Of a stretch of 64,000 bases of DNA, positions 48,443 through 58,521 are shown in pieces; position 1 is the first letter of the stretch; every line of letters begins with the position of its first letter. The translations under genes were made by a program, and so were the position numbers. Location of the stretch: the NCBI GenBank assembly GCA_963457535.1, contig OY734803.1, forward strand, positions 1,798,001-1,862,000, in the 5' to 3' direction. Source of the DNA: JAHRAW01 sp028066695 (GTDB lineage: Bacteria > Pseudomonadota > Gammaproteobacteria > Arenicellales > Poriferihabitantaceae). The notes below the pieces were generated by a model. That model worked only from the letters and a program-made list of their open reading frames with translations. It did not search any database and was not told the origin of the DNA.

Positions 48443-51400
48443 ATGAAACTTCCCGTCAAATTTTTCCCCGCCGCGCTTGGCGCGTTTTTGGTTTTGTTCG
48501 CCGCGCCTTTTCAGGCGCATGCGCAGTCGTCGGATGCGACGCTGGCGGGCTTCAATCTTAACGAACCTCATAGCCGCAGCTCGCAGCGTCCGACTCCGCA
48601 GTTGGCCCCGGCGTTTGATCCGCAGGTGGAGAACTATCTCGCTTTCTTCCCGAATAACCACAGCACTCGAAGCAGCGAGCGGTCTGCGAATGTGTCGGTT
48701 AGCCCGCGAACCAAGCCCGGTCAGACCGTTCAGACCACGGCCTCGGGCAGCGGGGCTTTCCCCCCCAGGGGCACCCGCACATACACTTTCGTGGTCACGG
48801 CCGCGGACGGACGAACCACCAAGACTTACACCGTTCTCGCGCTGCTCTCGCATCACTCGTCGCCGCATGGAATCGTCATTTCCGACGCAAGCAACGATTC
48901 GCGGGAGTTTTCGCTGACGCCGGTCTACTCGCCGCTGACCGCCGAATACAATGTGGTCGTGCCGTTTGATGTGAGCGCGATCAAGGTTCGCGCGATACAC
49001 CCCCCGTATCACAACCCGGCCAGTCCCCACCGCCGGGTTCACCGCAATGTGGACCTGCGCAAATGGGAGGACGACGTCAGCAGCAAAGTGGAGGACCTCA
49101 CCGAAAACGCGCGCAGCCAGCAATCGGTGGCGGTTCCGGAGGGCGGCCAGGCGGTGCGCCTGAGCATCTACACGGACGAGGTTGTCTTTCAGCTCGGCAG
49201 CGGTAGAGACGCCAGCCCGGCCAGCGAGTATTTCCTCAACATCGTGCGCGCCCCCGCGCCGCATCCGCTGGCGCTTTCCGCGCTGGAGGTCGTCAATACC
49301 GCCGACGATTCCACGCTGGATTTGACGCCGGAATTTGAGGCCGATGTCGGCAATTATGTGGTGCGGCTGCCGAACAATCAGGACGCCACGCTGAAAGTTC
49401 GCGCGACCGCGGCCGCGGCCAATACCGCGAGCCTCTCGGTTCGCCTCAACGGCGCCGCTTTTCAGGGGAGTCTCGCAAGCGGCGCGCTGAGCAATGACAT
49501 TTCCGCCGCCGGCGCGCCCGGTTCCGAGACGGACATCATCGTGCAGGTGACCGGCGCATCGGGCAGCCGCCAATACACGGTGCGGGTGATTCCGCCGCTG
49601 ACCGCCGGCGCGGCGAGCGCGCTCTCCGCTTTGTCGGCGGCGACGCCGGACGGCTCCGCGGTGGTGTTTGACCGCGCGTTTCACCGCTCCACGAGGTCGT
49701 ATTCCGCGCTTGTGCCGCGCCCGGCGAACTTCGTCAAAGTCACCGCGACGCCGGCCGACAGCAATGCGAGCATGACGCTGAACGGCGCCGCGCTGGCCGG
49801 CGGCGCGGAGAGCGGCGAGATCGCGCTCTCCCTCGCAAACGGCGGCGCGAACAAACTTGAACTGGCGGTCACCGCCGCCGACCGGCAAAGCAGCCAAACC
49901 TACACGCTCAACATCACCCGCACGCAGGTGATTCCCGACGCGCAAAACGCGCGGCTTCGCGAGTTGCGGTTTACCTCGGGCGCGCTGGGCGCGGCTTTTT
50001 CGCCGGACACCACCGCCTACACCGCGGCGCTGCCCGGGCGGGTGCGGGTGATCGCAGTGCCCGAAGCCGCGGGCGCGAGCATTCGCATCAGCGGCGACGC
50101 GCTGACGAGCGGCGACCGCGGCGCGCTTGCCGCCGGTGCGCCGAGCGCCTTTTTGCTGCATCGCGCGCCGCCGGCCACTTCCACGCTCAATGTGGAAGTA
50201 ACCGCGTCCGACGGCGCGACCACGAAGACCTACACGGTCACCATCACCAACACCGCGCAGCGCAACATTGCGACGCTGGACGCGATTCGCTTTCGCTCCT
50301 GCGAGCGCCAGCCCGGCGGAAGCAGCGCGTTTTGCAGCACTTCCACGCTGCGCGATGAGGCCGCGATTTTTCATCCGCCGTTTGCCCCGGGAGACGCGAG
50401 CAAACTGCGCTACGCGGTGGTTTTGCCGAATACCAGCCGCCTCGCCCATCTCGTGCTGGCCGACGCCACCGACGGCCGCACCACCGCCGCGCGGATCACC
50501 AGCCCCGGTCACACGAGCGCAAGCGGCGACAACCGGGCGATAAATTTCGCCGCGGACAGATCGCGCGAAGTGCGGCTGGAGGTCATCGCCGACGACGGAA
50601 CCAGGCTCACCTACATCCTCACCGTCAGCCGCGCCGCGGCCTCCAAACAGACGCTGTCGTGGCCCGCCGGCAACCACAGAAAAGCCTACGGCGCGAATGA
50701 CCCGGCGATTCCCCGGGCGGCCCTGCCGGTGGACTTTGCCACGGTGTTTTCCGCAGATCCGGTTACGCGCGCGCCCGGCGAGACGCCCGGCGTATACAAC
50801 TACCGGCCGAAAGACCCGATACCGTGGGCCTCGGCCGACGCCGCGGCGCGCTACACCCTGAGCGTTAGCGGCAACCTGACCATCCCGAAGCGCCGGCTTA
50901 CCCACGCCGGAACCCTGAACAAAGTGTATGACGGCTCCGCGGCCGTGACGCAGGAGATTCCGGCGTTCGGCAATGTGGTCGGCGCGCGCACCGTGAACGG
51001 CGTGGCGATTGACGACACGCAGCCGGGAAAGTTGTATGCGCGCAACTGCGCATACGCGGACAAAAACGCCGGCGAGAACAAACAAATCAACTGCGAATTG
51101 GCCGGCGAATCCGCGGCCTATTACGAACTCGCGTCGCGCCCCACCGGCAGCATCACCCCGCTGCAACTCACGGTGTTCGGCAAGGTCGCGCCGCGCGTGT
51201 ATGACGGCACCACCGCCGTTACCGGCGACATCACCATCCTGTCGGCAAATCCGCCGCTGCAGGCCGACGAAGATATTACCTTGTCCGCATCGGGCGGCCG
51301 GTATGCCGACATCAACGCCGGCTTTGAGAAGCAGGTCACGGCGGCCCTGATCGCGCGCGAGGGCGGGGACAAAGACAACTACCGCGTGGAAAACAGCCGC

Positions 51401-54400
51401 ATTACCGGCCTGGTCAACCGCCGTCCGCTGCATGTAACCCCGGGCGGCACCGCCGCGACCACGCCGCCGAATCCGCAGAACCGCGATTTTCTGATCGTCG
51501 GCGAAGGCGTGGACGAGGGCCTGGTCGGCGGCGACACCGCCGCGCAGGTGTTCACCGGCGCGTTCACTCTGGGCACGCGCACGCCGGCCTCCGGGCGCGG
51601 CACGCAGCCGACGCAGTGCGGCACGCTGGCAATCGCCTCCGGACTGCCGGGCGACAACTACTGGCTGGCGTCGTGCGGCGACGGCGAAGTCGTCTATACC
51701 GGCGCGCCCGCGGTTGCGACCGCGCCGCGCAATCTCACGGCGAGCGCCGCCGCCGCGCCGGCCGCGCCGGAGAGCGTGCAACTCTCCTGGCAGGCGCCGG
51801 ACCCCGAGCCGCATCCGCCGATTACCACCTACCGCGTGCGCTGGCGCGCGAGCGGCGGGCCCGCTTTCGCCGCGGACGACCGCGGCGTGGGCGCTTCCGG
51901 CGCGACTTCGCACACGGTGAGCGGGCTCACCGGCGGCGTGGAATACGAGTTTCAGGTGTTCGCGGTCAATGACGAAGGCGACGGCGCGGCCGCGAGCGCC
52001 ACCGCGACGCCGCGCGCGGCGTCTTCCGACGCGACTTTGCGCGCGTTGGATGTCAACACCTCGTTCATGGCGTTTCGCCCGGCGTTTGACCCGGCGGTTA
52101 CCGAGTATTCCGCGGTGATGCGCAACAACGACCCCAAGCACGACCCGGATATCCGGCCCAACGCAAGGTGGATCAGCGCAACCACCAATCACGCGGGCGC
52201 GACCGTGCAATGGAGCATCTCGAGCCCGCAAGACAACAGCAACTTTTGCCTGTTCAAAACCAACGAACGGTGCGCAAAGACCCGGGAGGTCCCGAGCGGG
52301 ATGAGGGTGCACAATAGTGTCCAGCACAGCATTCTGCGGTTTGACCGCCAAAGGTCGCACTCCGTCTACACCTTTGCGGTCACGGCCGAAGACGGCAGCA
52401 CCAAGACCTACACGATGACCGCGTATCTGACGCCGGGGTTTACCGGCGCGATCAACGAAGCGCGCGCGCATTCGCTGCGGGTCACCGGCAAGGACGACGA
52501 GGTTCTCCAAACCTCGCCGAATTTTCATCCGAACGGACACGGCGCCTCGTATACGGCGGCGCTGCGCCAAAGCGGCACTTTCAAACTCAGCGCCGACGTG
52601 TATTTTTCGCCGTCCAACATCGCGATCTACAGGATTGAGAGCGGAACGGCGACGCTGCTGCAGAACAACCTCGCCAACAACACGCCGAGCAACCCGATTG
52701 ATGTCGCCGAGGGCGGCTCGGTGACGGTGGAGATGCGCATCTCGGTGGGCGCGAGTTCCGGCGGCGGCGGGCAGAAAAACTACCGCGTCACCGTGACCCG
52801 CCCGCGCGCCTCCTCCGACGCGACGCTGTCCGCGGCCGCGCTGCGCGACGCCGACGGCAATGCGGTGCCGCTGGTGGAGCGGTTTGCCGCCGCGACCAAG
52901 GCCTACACCGCGTTCGTCGGCAACGAGACCACGAGCGTCACATTGACGCCGACCGCCGACCGCTTCGCGCGCGTCACCGTGAACGGCGCGGCCGTGGCGC
53001 ACGGTTCGGCGAGCGCGGCGATTGCACTGAGCGAGGGCGAGAACACCATCAATGTGGCGATCACCGCCGAGGACGGCGCGGCGACCGACGCATACACTTT
53101 CACCGTAACCCGCTACCCGGCGCGCATTCCGCTGGCGGTTACGCCGAACGCGCACAGCCGCGCATACGGCGAGGCCGACCCGGCGCTGGATTTCAGCGCG
53201 ACCGGGTTCACCGGCGGCGATGACAAGGACGCGGTGTTCAGCGCGCCGCCGTTTTCGCGCGCCACGGGCGACGACGCCGGCGCATACGCGTATGCGCTGA
53301 AAACGGAATTGCCGCTGATCAGCCCGGCCGGGCTGAAATACACGGTGACCCTGGCCGGTTCCAACTCCTTCACCATCACGCCGCGCGAGGTCACCATCGC
53401 CGCGGTTACCGCGACCAAGACCTACGACGGCAGCGCCGGCTTTGCCGGCAGCGTGGTCACCGGCGGCGCGGTCGGCAACACGCTCGCCGGCGAGAATCTG
53501 GAAATGGAGTTGACCGGCGGCGCCTACGGCTCGGCCAGCGTCGGCAGCGCGGCCATGAGCAGCCCGGTCGCGGCGCTGACCAGCGCCGACGGAAGCGCGA
53601 AACCGTCCAACTACCAACTGCCGTCGCCGCTCGCGGTTACCGGCGTGATTGAGCGCAAACCGGTTACCGTCACCGCCACCGGCGCGAGCAAGCCCTACGA
53701 CGGCGGACTCGGCGCGCCGCCCGGCATCAGCGGCGTCTTCGCCGCCGGCGACATCGTCGGCGCGGACGCGGTCAGCGTGGTGTTCGGCGATTACGACGAC
53801 AAAGACGTCGCCGATGCGAGCGCGATTTCCTACACGCTCGGCGGCGCCGCCGCCGGCAACTACGCGCCCGGCGGGGACGGCACGGTGGCCGCGTCCATCA
53901 CGCCGAAGACCGTGACGGTCGCCGATGTGGCGCTGGAAAAAACCTACGACGGCACGACCGCTTTCGGCGGCAGCGGCATTCAAAGCGGCAGCGGCGCGGT
54001 CAGCGGCGCGGCCGGCAGCGAGCAATTGGAATTGACCGCGCAGGACGCGGGGACCTATGCGCAGGCCGGCGTCGGAAGCAACCTCGGTTTTGACGGCGCG
54101 CAGTTTGCGCTCGCCGCGGCCGGCGGCGGCGCCGATGTGAACAACTACCAACTTCCGTCTTCCATCACCGTGCGCGGCGTGATTACGCGGCGGACGGTGG
54201 AAGCGGAAGTGGTCGGCGCGGCGACCAAGGTGTATGACGGCACGGCCGCCGCGCCGGCCGGCATCGCGGTGGTGTTCACCGCCGGGCGCGGCCCGGTGTC
54301 GGCCGACCTCAGCGGCGCCGGCGCGGTCAGCGTGGCCTTCGGCGCGTATGACAGCAAGAATGTCGCCGACGCCACTTCGCTTGCGCTGGAGTTGCGCGGC

Positions 54401-57400
54401 GCGAAAGCGGCGAATTACCAACTGGCGACCGCCCAGGTTTCCGCGAGCATTACCAAGCGCTCGGTTACGGCCGCGGCGGCGGTGCTGACCAAGGTTTACG
54501 ACGGCGGCGTGTTCACCGCCGGGGCGACGCTCAGCGGCGGTGAAATCACCGGCGAAGCGCCCGGCGAGCAGTTGGTTCTGCGGCACACCGCCAACAGCGG
54601 CGCGTATGCGGGCGCCGATGTGAGCGCGAATGTCGGCGTGTCAAGCGCGCTTTACACCCTCGCCGCCGCGCCCGGCGCGAGCGGGACTTTGCCGGCGAAC
54701 TACAATTTGCCGGCGGTTTCCACCGGCGGCGTCATCACCAAAAAAGCGGTGACCGTGTCGGCGGTGGAGATCACCAAGACCTACGACGGCGGCTCCGCTT
54801 TCGGCGCGAGTTCGGTGTCGGGCGGCGGCGAAGTGTCCGGCGAAGTCAGCGGGCAGAACCTAGACTTGCGCGTAACCGGCGGCGTCTATGCCGCCAAGAA
54901 TGTCGCCGCGAGCCATGCGGTGACTTCGCTGGCGTTTGAATTGTTCAGCGCCGACGGCACCGCCGACCCGGGCAACTATTCCGCGCCGGCGAGCGTCTCC
55001 GCCACCGGCGCCATCACCAAACTCGCCATCACCTACACGCTGACCGCCGGCGCGCGCGTGTATGACGCGACCACGGCGGTTCGCACCGCGCTCGGCGGCG
55101 GGTTTTCGCCGGCGGTGATCAGCGGCGATGATTTGCGCATCAATACCGACGCGGCCGCGTATGCCGACGCCAACGCCGGCACCGGCAAGAGCATCACCGG
55201 CGCGGTCGCCGGAGGCGCCGATCTCGGCAACTACGAGGTGACCATCACCGGCGGCGGTGACATCACGCGGCGGACGCTGCGCCTGACCGCCGAGGGGCGC
55301 GCCGCCGAGGCGCCGGCGGATTTGACCGACCGCGGCTTGCTGCGCGACACTTCCGACACTTCCAACAACGAGGGCCCGGTCGGCGGCCACACGTTGGCGC
55401 AACTTCTGCAGGGGGCGATTGCGCTCGGCACGCGCACGCCGGTGAGCGGCGAAGGCAGCGCGCCGCTGACGCAGGGCGCGCTTGCGCTGACTTCCACCGC
55501 GCCCGGCTCCAACTACAGGCTGGTGTTTACCGACGGCGTGTTCACCTTCATCGATCCGAACAAGCCGACGCTGGTGGTGACGCCGGTCGCGCCGCTGACG
55601 CGCGTCTATGGCGAAGCCGCGCCGACTTCTTTCACGCACACCATTTCACTGGCCGCGGGCGCCACCTTCCGCGACGGCGACAGCGCCTCCACGCAGTTCT
55701 TCACCGGCGAGCCGCTGGCGCTGCCGGCCGGCGCGGCCGATGCCGGGCAGTATGACTTCCAATTGGCCGACCCGCTTCCGGCGAGCGCCGAGACGCTGCG
55801 CCAATACAACTTCGTGCTGGACGAAAACGCGCCGCGCTACACCATCACGCGAAAAACGGTGAGCGTGGCCGCGGTGGTGCTGAGAAAGGAATACGACGCG
55901 ACCACCGCGGCCGGCGGCGCGACCCTGAGCGGCGGCGCGGTCGGCGATGCGGTCGGCGGCGAGAGTTTGACGCTCGCGCTCGCCGCCGTGGTGGATGACA
56001 CTTATGACTCGGCCGACGCCGGCAGCGGCATCGGCGTTACCGCGAGCGGCGCGCAGGACTTTGTTCTGCAAAGCGGCGACGGCTCCACCAAGCCGGAAAA
56101 TTACCAACTGCCGGCCGGCATTTCGGTCAGCGGCGTGATCACGCCGAAAACCGTCGCGGTCGGCGATGTGGTGCTGACCAAGGTCTACGACGCCACCGTG
56201 GATTTCGGCGAGAGCGCCGTCAAAAGCGGCAGCGGCGCAATTTCCGGCACGGCCGGCGGCGAGGAATTGACGCTGACCGCGCGCGCCGGAACCTACGCCT
56301 CGGCCGGCGTCGGCGCGCCGGCGGTGACCATTCCCGATGTCGCCACGGCGTTTGCGCTGGCCGGCGTCGGCGGCGCGAAGCCGGACAACTACGCGCTGCC
56401 GTCTTCGGTCACGGTCAGCGGCGAAATTACCGCCAGGCCGGTGACCGCAACCGCGACCGGCGCGACCAAGCCTTACGACGGCGCGCTGACCGCGCCGCCC
56501 GGCATCGCGCTGACTTTCGCGGAGAGCGCCGGCATCGTCGCCGCCGATGACGGCGAGGTGTCCCTGAACGCCGGCGATTACAACGACAAAGACGCGGCCG
56601 ACGCGGAGCGCATCGCGGTTTCCCTGAGCGGCGGCAAGGCCGGCAATTACCGGCTGAGTAGCGCAAGCGTGGCCGCGGTCATCACGCCGAAAGAGTTGAC
56701 GGTCGGCGCGATCACGCTGACCAAGGTGTATGACAGCACCGTGGTAACCGCGGTGGCGACGCTCGCCGGCGGCGCGGTCGGCGGCGTGGTCGACGGCGAG
56801 GCGGCGACGCTGAACATCACCAGCCGCGGCGCGTATGCCTCGGCAAACGCCGGCACGGGCATCGGCATCACCGGCGCGGCGTTTGAACTGGCCGCCGAAG
56901 CCGGCACCGACGCGGCCAACTACGAATTGCCGGAAATCCAAATCAGCGGCGTCATCACCGCCAAGCCGGTCAACGCCGGCGTTGCAAGCGGCAACAGCAA
57001 AGTGTATGACGCGAACCTGAGCGCGCCGCCGCAGATGGCGGCGACTTTCGCCGCCGGCGACATTGAAGCGGCCGACGGCGAAGCGGCGAGAGTGCGCGTG
57101 GCGTTCGGCGAATACGACAGCGCCGATGTCGCCGACGCGAGCGAGGTCGCGGTCAGTTTGGCCGGAACTTCGGCCGGCAATTACGCGCTGGCGCAGACCG
57201 CGCTGCCCGCGACCATCACCAAGCGCGGCTTGCGCGTTGCCGCCGTGGACGCGGTGATTCCGACCGGCGCGAATATTCCGGATCCGGCCGACTTGGAACT
57301 GCAGGTCGGCGCCGCGCCCGGCGAAGGCTACGCTCCCGGCGAGGACCAAACGGACGCGTTCACCGGCGCGCTTGCCTACGGCCCGGCGAATGCCGACCTC

Positions 57401-57823
57401 AGCCGCCCGATTGAGCGGGGCAATTTGGCGGCGACCGCCAATTACGAAATCCTCTCGTTCACCGCCGGGCTGTTTACCATCGGCCTGCCCTTTGACGCCG
57501 ATGAAAACGACACGGTGGACGGCGTCGACGGCCTGCTCATCGCCAGGTATTTGCTCGGGCTGCGCGGCGCGGCGCTGGTTGCCAATCTGGAAAATGTCGA
57601 CCAAGACGCGACCGCCGACAGCATCGCCGCAAAAATCGCCGCGGCCGGAAGCAAACTGGATGTGGACCGCAACGGCGGCGGCAAGGCCAACGCCGCCGAC
57701 GGCATCATGATCGCGCGGTATTTTCTCGGCGTAACCGAGGGTCCCGGTTTGACCTTCGGGCAGAGCAGCGAGGACGCCGCGAACGTCGCGAGAAACATCG
57801 CGGATACGCTGCCGCAGGAGTGA
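48443..57823 (+). CDS. Giant secreted multidomain adhesin-like protein 2 (3,126 aa)
   Basis: The uninterrupted giant member of the family. GGAG stands 8 bases before the ATG. The signal peptide is MKLPVKFFPAALGAFLVLFA with cleavage after AHA near residue 27. About six cadherin-like beta-sandwich repeats follow (29-733), then MBG (736-819), YDG (821-992), an MBG-like unit, FN3 (1092-1192) and three more cadherin-like repeats (to 1556). MBG (1561-1649), a long YDG block with interspersed MBG units (1649-2926) and a dockerin-like module (3018-3126) complete it. I count 14 K-x-YDG/YDA/YDS motifs. No autotransporter, TPS or LPXTG signal is visible, so export past the inner membrane and anchoring are unexplained. 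Likely cell-surface or matrix adhesin by analogy with MBG/YDG proteins. Confidence 0.85.
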   Translation: MKLPVKFFPAALGAFLVLFAAPFQAHAQSSDATLAGFNLNEPHSRSSQRPTPQLAPAFDPQVENYLAFFPNNHSTRSSERSANVSVSPRTKPGQTVQTTASGSGAFPPRGTRTYTFVVTAADGRTTKTYTVLALLSHHSSPHGIVISDASNDSREFSLTPVYSPLTAEYNVVVPFDVSAIKVRAIHPPYHNPASPHRRVHRNVDLRKWEDDVSSKVEDLTENARSQQSVAVPEGGQAVRLSIYTDEVVFQLGSGRDASPASEYFLNIVRAPAPHPLALSALEVVNTADDSTLDLTPEFEADVGNYVVRLPNNQDATLKVRATAAAANTASLSVRLNGAAFQGSLASGALSNDISAAGAPGSETDIIVQVTGASGSRQYTVRVIPPLTAGAASALSALSAATPDGSAVVFDRAFHRSTRSYSALVPRPANFVKVTATPADSNASMTLNGAALAGGAESGEIALSLANGGANKLELAVTAADRQSSQTYTLNITRTQVIPDAQNARLRELRFTSGALGAAFSPDTTAYTAALPGRVRVIAVPEAAGASIRISGDALTSGDRGALAAGAPSAFLLHRAPPATSTLNVEVTASDGATTKTYTVTITNTAQRNIATLDAIRFRSCERQPGGSSAFCSTSTLRDEAAIFHPPFAPGDASKLRYAVVLPNTSRLAHLVLADATDGRTTAARITSPGHTSASGDNRAINFAADRSREVRLEVIADDGTRLTYILTVSRAAASKQTLSWPAGNHRKAYGANDPAIPRAALPVDFATVFSADPVTRAPGETPGVYNYRPKDPIPWASADAAARYTLSVSGNLTIPKRRLTHAGTLNKVYDGSAAVTQEIPAFGNVVGARTVNGVAIDDTQPGKLYARNCAYADKNAGENKQINCELAGESAAYYELASRPTGSITPLQLTVFGKVAPRVYDGTTAVTGDITILSANPPLQADEDITLSASGGRYADINAGFEKQVTAALIAREGGDKDNYRVENSRITGLVNRRPLHVTPGGTAATTPPNPQNRDFLIVGEGVDEGLVGGDTAAQVFTGAFTLGTRTPASGRGTQPTQCGTLAIASGLPGDNYWLASCGDGEVVYTGAPAVATAPRNLTASAAAAPAAPESVQLSWQAPDPEPHPPITTYRVRWRASGGPAFAADDRGVGASGATSHTVSGLTGGVEYEFQVFAVNDEGDGAAASATATPRAASSDATLRALDVNTSFMAFRPAFDPAVTEYSAVMRNNDPKHDPDIRPNARWISATTNHAGATVQWSISSPQDNSNFCLFKTNERCAKTREVPSGMRVHNSVQHSILRFDRQRSHSVYTFAVTAEDGSTKTYTMTAYLTPGFTGAINEARAHSLRVTGKDDEVLQTSPNFHPNGHGASYTAALRQSGTFKLSADVYFSPSNIAIYRIESGTATLLQNNLANNTPSNPIDVAEGGSVTVEMRISVGASSGGGGQKNYRVTVTRPRASSDATLSAAALRDADGNAVPLVERFAAATKAYTAFVGNETTSVTLTPTADRFARVTVNGAAVAHGSASAAIALSEGENTINVAITAEDGAATDAYTFTVTRYPARIPLAVTPNAHSRAYGEADPALDFSATGFTGGDDKDAVFSAPPFSRATGDDAGAYAYALKTELPLISPAGLKYTVTLAGSNSFTITPREVTIAAVTATKTYDGSAGFAGSVVTGGAVGNTLAGENLEMELTGGAYGSASVGSAAMSSPVAALTSADGSAKPSNYQLPSPLAVTGVIERKPVTVTATGASKPYDGGLGAPPGISGVFAAGDIVGADAVSVVFGDYDDKDVADASAISYTLGGAAAGNYAPGGDGTVAASITPKTVTVADVALEKTYDGTTAFGGSGIQSGSGAVSGAAGSEQLELTAQDAGTYAQAGVGSNLGFDGAQFALAAAGGGADVNNYQLPSSITVRGVITRRTVEAEVVGAATKVYDGTAAAPAGIAVVFTAGRGPVSADLSGAGAVSVAFGAYDSKNVADATSLALELRGAKAANYQLATAQVSASITKRSVTAAAAVLTKVYDGGVFTAGATLSGGEITGEAPGEQLVLRHTANSGAYAGADVSANVGVSSALYTLAAAPGASGTLPANYNLPAVSTGGVITKKAVTVSAVEITKTYDGGSAFGASSVSGGGEVSGEVSGQNLDLRVTGGVYAAKNVAASHAVTSLAFELFSADGTADPGNYSAPASVSATGAITKLAITYTLTAGARVYDATTAVRTALGGGFSPAVISGDDLRINTDAAAYADANAGTGKSITGAVAGGADLGNYEVTITGGGDITRRTLRLTAEGRAAEAPADLTDRGLLRDTSDTSNNEGPVGGHTLAQLLQGAIALGTRTPVSGEGSAPLTQGALALTSTAPGSNYRLVFTDGVFTFIDPNKPTLVVTPVAPLTRVYGEAAPTSFTHTISLAAGATFRDGDSASTQFFTGEPLALPAGAADAGQYDFQLADPLPASAETLRQYNFVLDENAPRYTITRKTVSVAAVVLRKEYDATTAAGGATLSGGAVGDAVGGESLTLALAAVVDDTYDSADAGSGIGVTASGAQDFVLQSGDGSTKPENYQLPAGISVSGVITPKTVAVGDVVLTKVYDATVDFGESAVKSGSGAISGTAGGEELTLTARAGTYASAGVGAPAVTIPDVATAFALAGVGGAKPDNYALPSSVTVSGEITARPVTATATGATKPYDGALTAPPGIALTFAESAGIVAADDGEVSLNAGDYNDKDAADAERIAVSLSGGKAGNYRLSSASVAAVITPKELTVGAITLTKVYDSTVVTAVATLAGGAVGGVVDGEAATLNITSRGAYASANAGTGIGITGAAFELAAEAGTDAANYELPEIQISGVITAKPVNAGVASGNSKVYDANLSAPPQMAATFAAGDIEAADGEAARVRVAFGEYDSADVADASEVAVSLAGTSAGNYALAQTALPATITKRGLRVAAVDAVIPTGANIPDPADLELQVGAAPGEGYAPGEDQTDAFTGALAYGPANADLSRPIERGNLAATANYEILSFTAGLFTIGLPFDADENDTVDGVDGLLIARYLLGLRGAALVANLENVDQDATADSIAAKIAAAGSKLDVDRNGGGKANAADGIMIARYFLGVTEGPGLTFGQSSEDAANVARNIADTLPQE
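57494..57820 (+). other. Dockerin-like paired EF-hand C-terminal module (copy 3)
   Basis: DADENDTVDGVDGLLIARYL-LGLRGAAL matches a dockerin type I loop closely (Asp1, Asp3, Asn5, Asp12, then the I-A-R-Y-L-L-G helix). The second repeat is DVDRNGGGKANAADGIMIAR-YFLG. The module ends ...GQSSEDAANVARNIADTLPQ-E. Same layout as the ends of the other two secreted proteins. Confidence 0.72.
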
Positions 57824-57857
57824 GGGAAAGCCCGGGCGGGCATGCGGAAACCCGGGC

Positions 57858-57880
57858 GGCGCGCGTTATGCGCGCGCGCC
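57858..57880. terminator. GC-rich hairpin between the convergent giant gene 2 and rppH
   Basis: GGCGCGCG pairs with CGCGCGCC across a 7-base loop that contains the rppH stop codon. There is no T-run, so intrinsic termination is uncertain. In this GC-rich genome a chance palindrome is possible. Confidence 0.3.
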
Positions 57881-58357
57881 GTCCAAAAATTGCTCCAACT
57901 CGGTCAGCGCGCGCTCATACACTTGCCGTTTGAAGCGGACGATTTGCCGCGGCGGCAGCCAGTAATCCACCCAGCGCCAGTGGTCAAATTCGGGCGCGTC
58001 GGAAAGGTCCAGGCGGACGCTGGAATCCGGCGCGGTCAGTTTGAACAGGAACCACCGCTGTTTTTGCCCGCGAAATCCGCGCAGGCGGTGGCGGTAGGGG
58101 ACATCGTAGTGCAGCCAGTTTTCGGTCGCGCCGAGCAGGCGGACATCGCGCTCGGTCAGCCCGACTTCCTCCTCCAATTCGCGCAGCGCGGCCTCGCGCG
58201 CCGACTCGTCGGGCTTGACTCCGCCCTGCGGAAATTGCCAGCCGTCGTGGCGGATGCGCCGCGCCCACAGCACCTGGCGATGGTCATTGCAGACCACGAT
58301 GCCGACATTTTTGCGGTATCCGTCGCGGTCTAGGTTGTTGGCGGCGGACGGCGGCAT
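57866..58357 (-). CDS. rppH: RNA pyrophosphohydrolase (RppH, Nudix)
   Basis: Removes pyrophosphate from mRNA 5' ends and starts decay. The 163-residue protein has the Nudix box at 45-67 (GGVKPDESAREAALRELEEE-VGL) with all consensus residues, preceded by the RppH signature YRKNVGIVVCNDHRQVLWARR (given as its known family block) and G-W-Q-F-P-Q-G-G. C-terminal FDHWRWVDYWLPPRQIVRFKRQVYERAL matches RppH rather than MutT; quoted pieces are W-R-W-V-D-Y-W and F-K-R-x-V-Y. The ATG chosen gives the family start. It is divergent from mraZ, and the 210-base spacer holds T-rich sequence and the mraZ promoter. Confidence 0.93.
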   Translation of the reverse strand: MPPSAANNLDRDGYRKNVGIVVCNDHRQVLWARRIRHDGWQFPQGGVKPDESAREAALRELEEEVGLTERDVRLLGATENWLHYDVPYRHRLRGFRGQKQRWFLFKLTAPDSSVRLDLSDAPEFDHWRWVDYWLPPRQIVRFKRQVYERALTELEQFLDGARA

Positions 58358-58491
58358 CGGCGGATTGTAAGCGCGCGCGCCGCTTTTGGCAACGGATTTG
58401 CCGGGTTTTCGCGGCTTTTTTGGGGGCGTTTTTGGCATTTCCGCCCATTTTTCCGCGTTTTTCGGGGGAGAAAAAAACCTCGTTACCCCCC

Positions 58492-58521
58492 TTGACATCG
58501 GCAAATCGCGTTGTGTATATT
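58492..58521 (+). promoter_or_regulatory. sigma70 promoter of the mraZ division cluster
   Basis: TTGACA (58492-58497), an 18-base spacer and TATATT (58516-58521). The -10 lies inside the first of the four 10-bp MraZ-type repeats, consistent with repression by occlusion. Confidence 0.7.

Noticed and set aside
48323..54586. A minus-strand open frame of more than 2,000 codons antisense to giant gene 2
   Set aside because: Composition is Arg/Ala/Gly/His-rich with no recognisable domain. It is explained by GC-rich codon structure of the sense gene, whose signal peptide and domains are clear.
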